Assembly: GCA_008933675.1 (NCBI GenBank)
Contig: WBUO01000006.1
Span: 1-50,657, forward strand
Direction: 5' to 3'
Source of the DNA: Dechloromonas sp.
Lineage (GTDB): Bacteria; Pseudomonadota; Gammaproteobacteria; Burkholderiales; Rhodocyclaceae
Length of the DNA stretch: 50,657 bases
Part shown: in pieces, positions 15,853-23,957 of the stretch
How the letters are laid out: each line of letters starts with the position of its first letter
How positions within the stretch are numbered: position 1 is the stretch's first letter
The notes under the pieces: model-generated
The model's database searches: none
Seen by the model: only the letters and a program-made list of their open reading frames with translations
What the model was told of the DNA's origin: nothing
Made by a program: the position numbers and the translations under genes

Positions 15853-15868
15853 TGGCACAGACATTGCT
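15853..15868 (+). promoter_or_regulatory. Sigma-54 (RpoN) -24/-12 promoter of the PEP-CTERM gene
   Basis: TGGCAC (15853-15858), five bases, then TTGCT (15864-15868) matches the sigma-54 consensus at the invariant GG and GC and all other core positions. Predicted transcription start is near 15879, giving a leader of about 26 bases before ATG 15905. Confidence 0.85.
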
Positions 15869-15904
15869 GTTGATTTTTACCGTTTTACAAACCTGGAGAA
15901 CAAC

Positions 15905-16648
15905 ATGAACAAAGTTCGGGCCCTCATCGCCGCCATGGCCGGTGTCGCCTCGCTGGGATTCGCGGCTGCCGTTCACGCCGCTCCCACCACTTACTACGGT
16001 CTTGACCTGAGCACCGGCAATACGGTTCCGGTCGGTGGTAACGCACTGACTGCCCGCAACGCCTTCCTCTCCGGCCTGACGACTGTCGGTACCGAGCAGT
16101 TCGAGGGACTCGCCATTGGCACCTCGACACCGCTCACCCTGTCCTTCCCGGGCTCGACCGGCAATCTCACCGCCACCATGAGCAGCACGGGCGGTTCGGT
16201 TGTCGTTACCAATGCCAACCCGGTCGGCCAATACTCGACCTCCGGCTCCCAGCATCTCGATGCCGGTTTCGGCTCCACGCTCACCATCGACTTCTCCGCC
16301 ACGCCGATTTCCGCCTTCGGCTTCTACGGCACCGACATCTCGGACAGCGGCGGCGACCTGATCGCCAGCCTGACCGACATCAACGACGTGGTGACGAGCT
16401 TCACCCTGATCACGAATGCTTCCGGCAACAACAACAACCTTTTGTTCTGGGGCTTCATCGATTCCGGCATGAGCTACAAGAGCGTTGTTCTGCGCAATAC
16501 CTCCAGCAGCGACCGGTTTGGCTTCGACGACATGATCATCGGCGATGCCGGCCAGGTTTCCACCGTTCCGGAACCGGCCAGTCTTGCCCTGATGGGTCTG
16601 GCTCTGGCCGGCCTGTGTGTTGCTCGCCGCAAGCAGAATCAAGCCTGA
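15905..16648 (+). CDS. PEP-CTERM sorting-domain exported protein
   Basis: Secreted protein of 247 aa. Signal peptide is MNKVRALIAAMAGVASLG followed by AAAVHAA, cleaved near residue 26. The body is rich in Ser, Thr, Gly and Asn with beta-type repeats and a GFYGTDISDSGGDLI stretch. The C-terminus has the tripartite sorting signal: VPEP (221-224), a hydrophobic helix, and an Arg/Lys cluster (ARRK). Exosortase would cut it and anchor or release it at the cell surface; no exosortase gene is in the window. ATG 15905 has CTGGAGA upstream; an earlier ATG (15845) lies above the sigma-54 promoter and cannot be used. Likely role is extracellular matrix or floc formation, by family. Confidence 0.92.
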   Translation: MNKVRALIAAMAGVASLGFAAAVHAAPTTYYGLDLSTGNTVPVGGNALTARNAFLSGLTTVGTEQFEGLAIGTSTPLTLSFPGSTGNLTATMSSTGGSVVVTNANPVGQYSTSGSQHLDAGFGSTLTIDFSATPISAFGFYGTDISDSGGDLIASLTDINDVVTSFTLITNASGNNNNLLFWGFIDSGMSYKSVVLRNTSSSDRFGFDDMIIGDAGQVSTVPEPASLALMGLALAGLCVARRKQNQA

Positions 16649-16671
16649 TTCCAGCTCGGTGCAACATCGGA

Positions 16672-16700
16672 AACCCCGCTTCGGCGGGGTTTTTTGTTTT
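16672..16700 (+). terminator. Intrinsic terminator of the PEP-CTERM gene
   Basis: AACCCCGC and GCGGGGTT form an eight-pair stem around a TTCG tetraloop (16672-16691), followed by an uninterrupted T run and a second T-rich stretch. It lies 23 bases after the stop codon and isolates this gene from the downstream sensor genes. Confidence 0.93.
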
Positions 16701-16858
16701 TTCCCAAGCAAACGCGAGTAAGCCTCTTCAGCGAAAATTCCCGGCATCAATCCTCCACGGCCCAGCCACTCTGGAACTAGAATGGGCAGAAGATAAGAGT
16801 AGAAGCGAACAGCGTTATTGCCGGCCGGCAAGCGCTGTCCGACCAGCGCGGGCTTTTC

Positions 16859-17734
16859 GTGAAAACACTGTTTGCGACGACCATTCCAGCCGTGACCATG
16901 TGCCGCCTAGTGCTCCGGCTGGCCTTGGCCTTGTTGCCCGGCACGGCACTCGCCGACGACGCGCCGTCGATCAGCTTCGCCCCGCTGCCGATGGAAACAC
17001 CCGAAACCGTTGCCGGCCAGTGGAAGCCTTTGCTGGATGAACTGGGCAGGGCACTGGGAGTTTCGTTGCGTATCGAGTATTCCGACAGCTACGCGACGAT
17101 CCTCGACAAGTTCCGCAGCGGCAAACTCGATCTGGCCTATCTCGGCCCCTTGCCTTACATCGCCTTGAAGGAACGCTTCCCGGCGGCAACGCCGGTAGTG
17201 CATTTCAACGAAGCAAACGGCCAGCCGACCTATACCTGCGCCATCGTCGCCCTCGCCGAGCGCAAGCTGCACACCAGACACCTGCGCGGCAAGCAGATAG
17301 CGCTGACCCAGGCGCTTTCCACCTGCGGCTATCTGGCGACAGACGGCCTGTTGCGGCGTGCCGGCAACACCCTGGAACAGAACCGCTATCGCTATCTCGA
17401 CAAGCACGACGCCGTCGCCATCGCCGTGGCGCGCGGCGACTACGATGCCGGCGGGCTGAAGACCGCCATCGCCCAGAAGTACCTTCACCTCGGCCTGCTC
17501 GTCGTCGCCGAGAGTCCGCCGTTACCAGCCTTTGCCCTGATCGCCAACAGCCAGCGCATCTCCGCCGCCCGCCTCAACGAAATCCGCGACACGCTGCTGC
17601 GCGCCGATACACGCTCGCGTGCCAGCTGGGGCGACAACATCCGCCACGGCGTCACCCCCGCCAACGACAAGGACTACGACGCCGTCCGCCAGCTGCGCGG
17701 CCGCGCCGACATACCGGAAAAGGGCAACTTCTGA
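16859..17734 (+). CDS. PhnD-like periplasmic substrate-binding protein
   Basis: Phosphate/phosphonate-type (PhnD/Ssua-fold) solute-binding protein of up to 291 aa. After an N-terminal signal peptide (cut likely after LPGTALA) come SISFAPLPMETPE and KLDLAYLGPLPYIALKER, both typical, then TYTCAIVALAERK and a GYLATDGLLRRAG hinge segment. No permease or ATPase is adjacent; instead the stop codon overlaps the start of a hybrid histidine kinase by one base. I infer that it presents a ligand to that kinase rather than feeding a transporter. Start is GTG 16859 or ATG 16898; neither has a strong ribosome site. The ligand is unknown. Confidence 0.85.
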   Translation: MKTLFATTIPAVTMCRLVLRLALALLPGTALADDAPSISFAPLPMETPETVAGQWKPLLDELGRALGVSLRIEYSDSYATILDKFRSGKLDLAYLGPLPYIALKERFPAATPVVHFNEANGQPTYTCAIVALAERKLHTRHLRGKQIALTQALSTCGYLATDGLLRRAGNTLEQNRYRYLDKHDAVAIAVARGDYDAGGLKTAIAQKYLHLGLLVVAESPPLPAFALIANSQRISAARLNEIRDTLLRADTRSRASWGDNIRHGVTPANDKDYDAVRQLRGRADIPEKGNF

Positions 17735-20385
17735 TGCAACCCCGCTCCCGCGATGCCCGCTGGCCACACGCGCTGGGCATCGTTGCCGGCTTCCTGCTGA
17801 TCTGGGGCATGGCAGCCCTCCTGCTCTATCAGAACTGGCAATACAAACAGGACCGCTTCCTCGAGCAGCATGCCAGCGTCGTCACCACGGCCTACCACGC
17901 CAGCGTGCACAGCTACGCCCTGGCCACCCAGATCCTGGTTGCCGAATCGGTACAGCGCCCGGAGGTCATCGCCACATTTGCTCGTGGCGTCGACGGCGAT
18001 GCCGCCGCACGCGGGCAGCTCTACCGCCTGCTGGCCCGGACCTACGACGACCTGGTCAGACAAGGCATCCGCCAACTGCATTTCCATACCGCCGACGGTC
18101 ACAGCTATCTGCGTTTCCACGCCCTCGACAAGTATGGGGACCAACTGTTCGACGTACGCCCTTCCCTGCGTATCGCCAATAGCGAGAAACGCAATGTCTT
18201 CGGTTTCGAAGCCGGCCGCATCTCCTCCGGCTTTCGCTATGTCTTCCCGCTCTTCGCCGGCGAACGCCATATCGGCAGCGTCGAGGCCAGCGTCACCTTC
18301 CGTTCGATCCGCGACGCCATGGCGCGCATCGCCCCCGAACGCGAGTACGCCTTCGTGCTGCAGCGTGCAACGGTGGAAGGCGTGGTCACAGCGGAATCAC
18401 GCAACCTCTACGTGCCCTGGAGCATGAATCCCGACTACTTCGTCGAGGATCCAGAACTCAAACTGCCCGATTCTCCGCCGCCGGCCACTCCGACGATGCG
18501 GGCACTCGACGCGACACTGGCCGCTGAGACGCAGGTTATCGCCGGTATGGCCGAAGGCCGGAGCTTCACACTACCGGTGCAGATCCAAGGCAGACACTGG
18601 GCCGTTTCGCTGGTCCCCGTCAACGACGTCACCGGGCGCCGCGCCGCCTATGTCGTTTCCTACGTCGCAGCACCTTACCTCGGTGCCTTGCGCAGCGAAT
18701 ACGAACGCACAATGGCACTCGCCACCCTGCTCCTCGCCGGCCTGTTCTTCCTCGCCTATCGCCTGTTGCGTACCCAGCAACTGCAACGACGCGAAGCCGA
18801 TCGCCTGCGCACGATCACCGACACCATCGCCGACGGACTCTACGTTCTCGACCCACGCGGCCGCGTCACCCTGGTCAATCCGGCATTCACCGAGATTCTC
18901 GGCTTCCGTCCCGAAGAGGTGGTCGGCAAGATCGGTCACGACATTTTCCACGCCCACAATCGCGATGGCCTGACGGTTCCCCTCCAGCAATGCCCGATCT
19001 TCTCCAGCGTACGCGAGGGCCAGCCATTCTACGGAGAAGAGATATTCCGCCGGCACGACGGCAGCTGTCTGGATGTCGAAGCAGCCGGCCGCCCCATTCT
19101 CGACAAACACGGGCGCCCCACCGGCAGTTCGGTGACCGCCTTCCGCGACATTTCGATGCGCAAGGAGGCAGAGGCCGCGCTGCTCGCCGCCAAGGAAGCT
19201 GCCGAGACGGCCAATCAGGCCAAGAGCGGCTTCCTCTCGATGATGAGCCACGAAATCCGCACCCCGATGAACGGCGTCATCGGCATGGCGCAACTCCTGA
19301 TGCTGCCCGGCCTCGACGATAGCGAACGGCGCGAATACGCCCGCATCATCCTCAATTCCGGACAGACCCTGCTCACGCTGCTCAACGACATCCTCGATCT
19401 CTCGAAGATCGAGGCCGGCCGCATCGAACTGGAAAGCGGCGTGGTCGATCCCGGCGAAATCCTGAGCGAAACGGCCGCGCTGTTCACGGGCAGCGCCGCC
19501 GAAAAAGGTCTCGCCATCACCGTCGACTGGCAAGCGGCCCCCCGCCGCTACCGCGGCGACCCGCACCGCCTGCGCCAGATGCTCTCCAACCTGGCCGCCA
19601 ACGCCATCAAGTTCACCCACCACGGCGAAGTACGTCTGGCCGCCCACGAAAGCGAACGCAGCAGCAGGCAATGCATGCTCGAATTCTCAGTACACGACAC
19701 CGGCATCGGCATCCCGGAAGACAAACTTGACCGCCTCTTCCAACCCTTCTCGCAAGTCGACGCCTCGACCACGCGCGAATACGGCGGCACCGGCCTCGGT
19801 CTCTCCATCGTCCGCAGCCTGGCCCAGCTGATGGGTGGCAGCACCGGCGTCGACAGCACCCACGGCCAAGGTTCACGCTTCTGGTTCCGCGTTGTGCTGG
19901 AGCCGCTGGCAGACGACACCGAATGCCGACAGCACCCGCGCCCCGTCGACAACGGCTCACCCGAAGCCCTGAGCGGCGACACGCTCCACGGCCACATCCT
20001 GGTGGTGGACGACAACCGGACCAACCGCCTGGTCATCGGCGCCCTGATCGGCAAGCTCGGCCTCAGCGTGGAAATGGTCGAAGACGGCCAGCAGGGTGTC
20101 GAACGCATTACCGACAGCGGCGACCGCCCCCTGCCCGACCTGATCCTGATGGACATCCTGATGCCGACGCTCGACGGCCACGACGCCACGGCCCGCATCC
20201 GCCAATGGGAACAGGAACAAGGCCGCCCTCGCCTGCCCATCGTCGCCCTCACCGCCAATGCCTACGCCGAAGACCGCGAACAATGCCTGGCCGCCGGCAT
20301 GGACGACTACCTGGCCAAGCCGGTCAATGCAGCCCAACTGCAACAGCTGATGACCCGCTGGTTGAAACCGAAAAATCCCGCTTGA
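17734..20385 (+). CDS. Hybrid sensor histidine kinase with periplasmic sensor, PAS and receiver domains
   Basis: Membrane kinase of 883 aa. TM1 spans about 12-32 and TM2 about 326-343, enclosing a ~290-residue periplasmic sensor. A PAS domain (355-475) follows, then HisKA with [10 protein letters not shown] (His506 is the phosphorylation site), a HATPase with N623 and DTGIGI (655-660), and a receiver with Asp807 and Lys862 (AKP). No HPt domain or DNA-binding output is attached, so phosphate must leave through an HPt or regulator encoded elsewhere. ATG 17734 overlaps the stop of the PhnD-like gene, implying stoichiometric coupling. The unusually large periplasmic part suits docking of that binding protein. 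Confidence 0.93.
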   Translation: MQPRSRDARWPHALGIVAGFLLIWGMAALLLYQNWQYKQDRFLEQHASVVTTAYHASVHSYALATQILVAESVQRPEVIATFARGVDGDAAARGQLYRLLARTYDDLVRQGIRQLHFHTADGHSYLRFHALDKYGDQLFDVRPSLRIANSEKRNVFGFEAGRISSGFRYVFPLFAGERHIGSVEASVTFRSIRDAMARIAPEREYAFVLQRATVEGVVTAESRNLYVPWSMNPDYFVEDPELKLPDSPPPATPTMRALDATLAAETQVIAGMAEGRSFTLPVQIQGRHWAVSLVPVNDVTGRRAAYVVSYVAAPYLGALRSEYERTMALATLLLAGLFFLAYRLLRTQQLQRREADRLRTITDTIADGLYVLDPRGRVTLVNPAFTEILGFRPEEVVGKIGHDIFHAHNRDGLTVPLQQCPIFSSVREGQPFYGEEIFRRHDGSCLDVEAAGRPILDKHGRPTGSSVTAFRDISMRKEAEAALLAAKEAAETANQAKSGFLSMMSHEIRTPMNGVIGMAQLLMLPGLDDSERREYARIILNSGQTLLTLLNDILDLSKIEAGRIELESGVVDPGEILSETAALFTGSAAEKGLAITVDWQAAPRRYRGDPHRLRQMLSNLAANAIKFTHHGEVRLAAHESERSSRQCMLEFSVHDTGIGIPEDKLDRLFQPFSQVDASTTREYGGTGLGLSIVRSLAQLMGGSTGVDSTHGQGSRFWFRVVLEPLADDTECRQHPRPVDNGSPEALSGDTLHGHILVVDDNRTNRLVIGALIGKLGLSVEMVEDGQQGVERITDSGDRPLPDLILMDILMPTLDGHDATARIRQWEQEQGRPRLPIVALTANAYAEDREQCLAAGMDDYLAKPVNAAQLQQLMTRWLKPKNPA

Positions 20386-20398
20386 GGCAAACCATCAG

Positions 20399-20446
20399 CT
20401 GCAAAACATAAAGCCAACCGGTGTCGGTTGGCTTTATGTTTTGCAG
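20399..20446. terminator. Long perfect hairpin, probable bidirectional terminator
   Basis: A perfect 21-pair inverted repeat with a six-base loop (20420-20425) starts 14 bases after the kinase stop. The stem contains runs ...CAAAACATAAAG... on one side and the complement CTTTATGTTTTG on the other, so each strand has a T-rich stem end. It separates the kinase gene from the tRNA gene on the opposite strand and could stop transcription from both directions. Confidence 0.75.
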
Positions 20447-20471
20447 ATCAACGACCTGCGAGAATTCGATG

Positions 20472-20545
20472 TGGAGCGGGCGATGGGAATCGAACCCACG
20501 GCTCTAGCTTGGGAAGCTAGGGTATTACCATTATACGACGCCCGC
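20472..20545 (-). tRNA. tRNA-Gly (anticodon CCC)
   Basis: A complete 74-nt cloverleaf on the minus strand. Acceptor arm GCGGGCG pairs with CGCCCGC, discriminator is T, and CCA is encoded in the DNA. The anticodon arm is CTAGC-TTCCCAA-GCTAG, giving anticodon CCC (reads GGG). The T arm contains GGTTCGATTCC. Loop and stem sizes are normal. Confidence 0.97.
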
Positions 20546-20587
20546 TCAGGGCTTCAGGTCGGCATTCTAACGCAGATGCCGGGCTGT

Positions 20588-21088
20588 TCAATCGTCCCGC
20601 TGGTCGGCCAGTTCGCGGTAGCGGCCGGCGTGGAACAGGAGCGGTGCAAGGTCCGGCGTTTCGGTAAAGCGTTCGACACGACCGACGAAGATGGTGTGGT
20701 CCCCCGCGGCGTGTGCCGTTTCGTTGGCGACTTCGAAGATGGCGCAGCAGCCGGGGAAGACCGGGGCGCCGCCGGCGCCGGCTTGCCAGGGTAGGCCGGC
20801 AAAGCGGTCGGCTGGCCAGGTGGCGAAGCGGTTGGAGAGATCGAGCTGCGCCGTCGAGAGAATGTTGATGGCGTGGTGGCTGGCCCGGCGGAAGGCCTCC
20901 AGGCTGTGCGAGTTGTTGTCCAGGCACCAAAGCACGAGGGCTGGCTGGAGCGAGACGGCGGAGAAGGAATTGACGGTGAGGCCGATCGGCCGGCCGTCCG
21001 GATCGAGCGCCGTGACAATGGCGATCCCGGTGGCGAAGCGCCCGAGGGCGTTGCGCAGGGCACGGGTATCTTGGGGGACTTGAGTCAT
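20588..21088 (-). CDS. Flavin reductase family protein (FMN-binding split barrel)
   Basis: Protein of 166 aa. ALGRFATGIAIVTALDPDGRPIGLTVNSFSAVSLQP is the family core (beginning at residue ~11), followed by LVLWCLDNNSHS and HTIFVGRVE. Members use NAD(P)H to reduce free FMN/FAD for a partner monooxygenase, or bind FMN with other roles. No monooxygenase is nearby, so the partner is unknown. MTQVPQ at 21088 is the likely start; two upstream in-frame starts would overlap the divergent mutY promoter. It lies upstream of tRNA-Gly on the same strand with 42 bases between. Confidence 0.9.
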   Translation of the reverse strand: MTQVPQDTRALRNALGRFATGIAIVTALDPDGRPIGLTVNSFSAVSLQPALVLWCLDNNSHSLEAFRRASHHAINILSTAQLDLSNRFATWPADRFAGLPWQAGAGGAPVFPGCCAIFEVANETAHAAGDHTIFVGRVERFTETPDLAPLLFHAGRYRELADQRDD

Positions 21089-21158
21089 GGTGACGATGGC
21101 TGGGGACGGCAAAAAACGCCGTATTATCCGTGCTCCCGCAGCCTGCGTCGAGGCAGAT

Positions 21159-22196
21159 TTGAGCCCTTCATCCTCTTTTTCCGAACGCCTGATCGCCTGG
21201 CAGAAGTCCGCCGGACGCCATGACCTGCCCTGGCAGAATACCCGCGATCCTTACCGCATCTGGCTTTCCGAGATCATGCTGCAGCAGACGCAGGTCGCCA
21301 CGGTGATTCCGTATTACCAGCGTTTTCTTGCCAGCTTTCCCGATGTCCGGGCGCTCGCCGCCGCGCCGGTCGAGATTGTCATGGAGCACTGGGCTGGGCT
21401 CGGCTACTACGCCCGGGCGCGCAACCTGCACCGCTGTGCGCAGCAGGTGGTTGCCGTGCATGGCGGCAGCTTTCCGGCGAGCAGTGCCGAGCTCGAAATG
21501 CTGCCCGGCATCGGCCGGTCGACGGCGGCAGCGGTGGCGGCGTTTGCCTTCGGCGAGCGGGCGGCGATTCTCGACGGCAACGTCAAGCGCGTGTTGTGCC
21601 GGCATTTCGCGGTGCCTGGTTTTCCCGGCGCGGCCAAAGTGCACCGGCAGTTGTGGCAGCTGGCCGAGCGCTTGCTGCCGGCATCCGACATCGAGGCTTA
21701 TACGCAGGGCCTGATGGATCTTGGCGCCGGCACTTGTACGCGCAGCCGCCCTTCCTGCCCGCGTTGTCCGCTCGCCGACGACTGCCTGGCGCGCCGCCAG
21801 GGGCGCCAGGCGACGTTGCCGGAGGCGCGGCCGCGGGCGGCGGTTCCCGAGCGTTCGGCGTGTTTCGTGCTGATTCGCGACGGACAGCGGGTACTGCTCG
21901 AGCGCCGTCCGCCAAGCGGTTTGTGGGGCGGCTTGCTGGTTCCGCCGGAAGGCGAGGTCGGCCCGGTACTCGCCCGCTTCGGCCTGCAGGCTGTCGGCCA
22001 GCGCCAGTTGCCACCGTTGCGCCACAGCTTCACGCATTTTCGCCTGACCCTGGAGCCGGTGCTGTGCGATGTGCACGGCCCGCTCCTGATGGCCGAGCCC
22101 GGCCTGCAATGGGTGGAACTGGCTCAGGTGGCGACGGCGGCGGTGCCGGCACCGATCGGCAAGCTGCTCAGGCAGGTTGCCAGCGCACCGGACTGA
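21159..22196 (+). CDS. mutY: A/G-specific adenine DNA glycosylase MutY
   Basis: Protein of 345 aa from TTG 21159. MLQQTQVATVIPYY with catalytic Glu38, the helix-hairpin-helix LPGIGRSTAAAV and catalytic Asp139 in LDGNVKRV form the glycosylase core. CTRSRPSCPRCPLADDC (C-x6-C-x2-C-x5-C) binds a [4Fe-4S] cluster. A C-terminal NUDIX-like domain for 8-oxoG recognition follows (RPPSGLWGGLLVPPEGE; HSFTHFRLTL). TTG 21159 has GAGG seven bases upstream and gives the usual N-terminus; ATG 21087 would add 24 residues and overlap the divergent flavin reductase. Its 3' end overlaps the convergent HD-GYP gene by 29 bases. Confidence 0.95.
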   Translation: MSPSSSFSERLIAWQKSAGRHDLPWQNTRDPYRIWLSEIMLQQTQVATVIPYYQRFLASFPDVRALAAAPVEIVMEHWAGLGYYARARNLHRCAQQVVAVHGGSFPASSAELEMLPGIGRSTAAAVAAFAFGERAAILDGNVKRVLCRHFAVPGFPGAAKVHRQLWQLAERLLPASDIEAYTQGLMDLGAGTCTRSRPSCPRCPLADDCLARRQGRQATLPEARPRAAVPERSACFVLIRDGQRVLLERRPPSGLWGGLLVPPEGEVGPVLARFGLQAVGQRQLPPLRHSFTHFRLTLEPVLCDVHGPLLMAEPGLQWVELAQVATAAVPAPIGKLLRQVASAPD

Positions 22197-23388
22197 GCCC
22201 CCAGCGCTCGAAGGTTTCGGCGCGGACGACCTGTCCGTAGTGGTTGCCGACGGTACGTGCGAGGTCCACCTGCACCGGCGCCACGTACTGGCGACGGCCG
22301 GCGTGATAGATGACGCGGACGACCGGGCTCAGAATGTTGTCGTGGTGTACTTCCTCGACCACGGCGAGATGGCCGCTCTCAAGCAGGACCAGGGTACCGA
22401 CCGGGTAGATGCCGACGGTACGCACGAAGGCGGCGACAAGTTCAGGGTCGAACTGGTTGCCGCCCTGGTCATACAGCTGGCGCAGCGCCAGCGAGGGGGA
22501 GATGGCCGGACGATAAGGGCGGTCCGAGGTCATCGCGTCGTAGGTATCGACGATGGCGGCCATGCGGCCGGCCAGCGAGATCTCGTCGCCGGCCATGCGG
22601 TAGGGGTAGCCGCAGCCGTTGTAGCGTTCGTGGTGTTCGAGGACGACGGCGACCGAGGTCTCGGCCAGGCGCACCGTCGCCTGTAGCACGGCCAGGCCTT
22701 CCTCGACATGGCTCTGGACGACTTCGTATTCGGATTGCGACAGCATGCCGGGCTTGGTGATCAGTCGGGCGTCGATGGCTGACTGGCCGATGTCCTTGAC
22801 CATGGTACCGAGCGCCAGCTTTTCCAGCTCCGGCTCGGCCATGCCTTGCTGGTGGCCGAGGGCGACGATCAGCGCGGCAGTGGCGACGGCGTGCTCGGTA
22901 GCATAGGCGTCGGCCCTTTTCAGGCGGGCCAGTGGGGCCAGCGCATCGGGGTTGCGCAGCACCGATTCGAGCATCTTGGCGACGATGGGTTCGAGACGGG
23001 CGGCGTCGACATCGTGTCCGGCGCGCGCCGCCAGCATCAGATCGGCAACGGTGTTGCTCGCCTCACCGATCAGGCGCGCCGCCCGTCGCCGCTCTTCGCC
23101 CAGGGAGACCGTCGCCGGCTTGGCCTTGAGACGTTCGAGGCGCGACACGAAATGGCGTTCGACCTCGTTGATGCGGGCAATGGGAGACGGCTCGACGGGC
23201 GGCAGGTCGATACCCTTCTCCGTGTCGATGCTGACTTCGGTGATGCCTTCCTCGATCAGCCGCGTAATCTGCGCCTGATCGCGAATGGTGAACTTGTGCC
23301 GCCAGAAGGAATGCTCAAGCCAGTGCCGATGCAGGTCCACGACATGCATGCCGGGCAACAGCTGGTGGATGGTGAGCTTGCGGATCAC
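22168..23388 (-). CDS. HD-GYP domain protein with substituted active-site residues
   Basis: Protein of 406 aa: DUF3391 at the N-terminus (MIRKLTIHQLLPGMHVVDL) and an HD-GYP domain after residue ~150. His166, His227 and the HHE at 252-254 are kept, and GYP is present (260-262). The HD dyad is KD (Lys198-Asp199), the following D-x-G-K is DIGQ, and the Asp of HHERYDG is Asn257. In catalytic HD-GYP proteins these residues bind the iron centre and c-di-GMP. Loss of phosphodiesterase activity is therefore inferred; a c-di-GMP-binding or regulatory role is possible. It is the third gene of a minus-strand cluster, with an intact paralogue as the first. Confidence 0.9.
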   Translation of the reverse strand: MIRKLTIHQLLPGMHVVDLHRHWLEHSFWRHKFTIRDQAQITRLIEEGITEVSIDTEKGIDLPPVEPSPIARINEVERHFVSRLERLKAKPATVSLGEERRRAARLIGEASNTVADLMLAARAGHDVDAARLEPIVAKMLESVLRNPDALAPLARLKRADAYATEHAVATAALIVALGHQQGMAEPELEKLALGTMVKDIGQSAIDARLITKPGMLSQSEYEVVQSHVEEGLAVLQATVRLAETSVAVVLEHHERYNGCGYPYRMAGDEISLAGRMAAIVDTYDAMTSDRPYRPAISPSLALRQLYDQGGNQFDPELVAAFVRTVGIYPVGTLVLLESGHLAVVEEVHHDNILSPVVRVIYHAGRRQYVAPVQVDLARTVGNHYGQVVRAETFERWGLSPVRWQPA

Positions 23389-23402
23389 GCCGGCGGCCTC
23401 TG

Positions 23403-23957
23403 CTACTTCTTCTCTTCCGCCCGCTGCTTCTTCCTGGCCACGCGTGCTTCGTGGCTGGTCTTCTTCTGCCGGTGCTTCTCGGCTTCCTCGGCCTTGCGGC
23501 GAGCGCCTTCGGCTGCCCGTTCCTGCTTGTCGGCGAGGCGCTTTTCGCGTGCCGCGGCAGCATCCTTGCGTTCGGCCGCGACCTCGCCCTGACGCACCGC
23601 CAGATCGGCCTCCCGGCGCTTGGCATCGGCCGCCCGCTGAGCCTCGCGGTCAGCGGCCTCCTCCTGCCTGACCTCACGTTCCAGCGCACTACCTTCGCTC
23701 TCCAGGCGCCGGGCCTCGAGTACGGTCTTCAGATGCTCGGCCTTCGCATCGTCACGACAGGCATTGACGAAGAAGCGCTGGGCGCATTCGGCCTGCTGTT
23801 TCTCCAGCAGGGCGTCGGCCCGCTCCCGGCGCGCCGCGGCATCGGCCTGCATGGCGGTCGCCCGGTCCAGACGCTGCTGGCGCTCGGCCGCCACGTCGGC
23901 ACCGAGCGTCAGGGCCGGCAGGCAGCCGAGCAGCAGCGCAATCAGGCGGGCAGCCAT
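23403..23957 (-). CDS. Exported coiled-coil protein
   Basis: Protein of 184 aa with a signal peptide (MAARLIALLLGCLPALTLGA, cleaved near residue 20) and an almost wholly helical, Ala/Glu/Arg/Lys-rich mature part predicted to be a long coiled coil. Two cysteines (C58 and C67, in AECAQRFFVNAC) could form a periplasmic disulfide. The C-terminus is very basic. ATG 23957 overlaps the stop of the upstream HD-GYP gene by 16 bases; GTG 23978 is an alternative. No known family is assigned. The location between two HD-GYP genes is its most informative property. Confidence 0.75.
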   Translation of the reverse strand: MAARLIALLLGCLPALTLGADVAAERQQRLDRATAMQADAAARRERADALLEKQQAECAQRFFVNACRDDAKAEHLKTVLEARRLESEGSALEREVRQEEAADREAQRAADAKRREADLAVRQGEVAAERKDAAAAREKRLADKQERAAEGARRKAEEAEKHRQKKTSHEARVARKKQRAEEKK

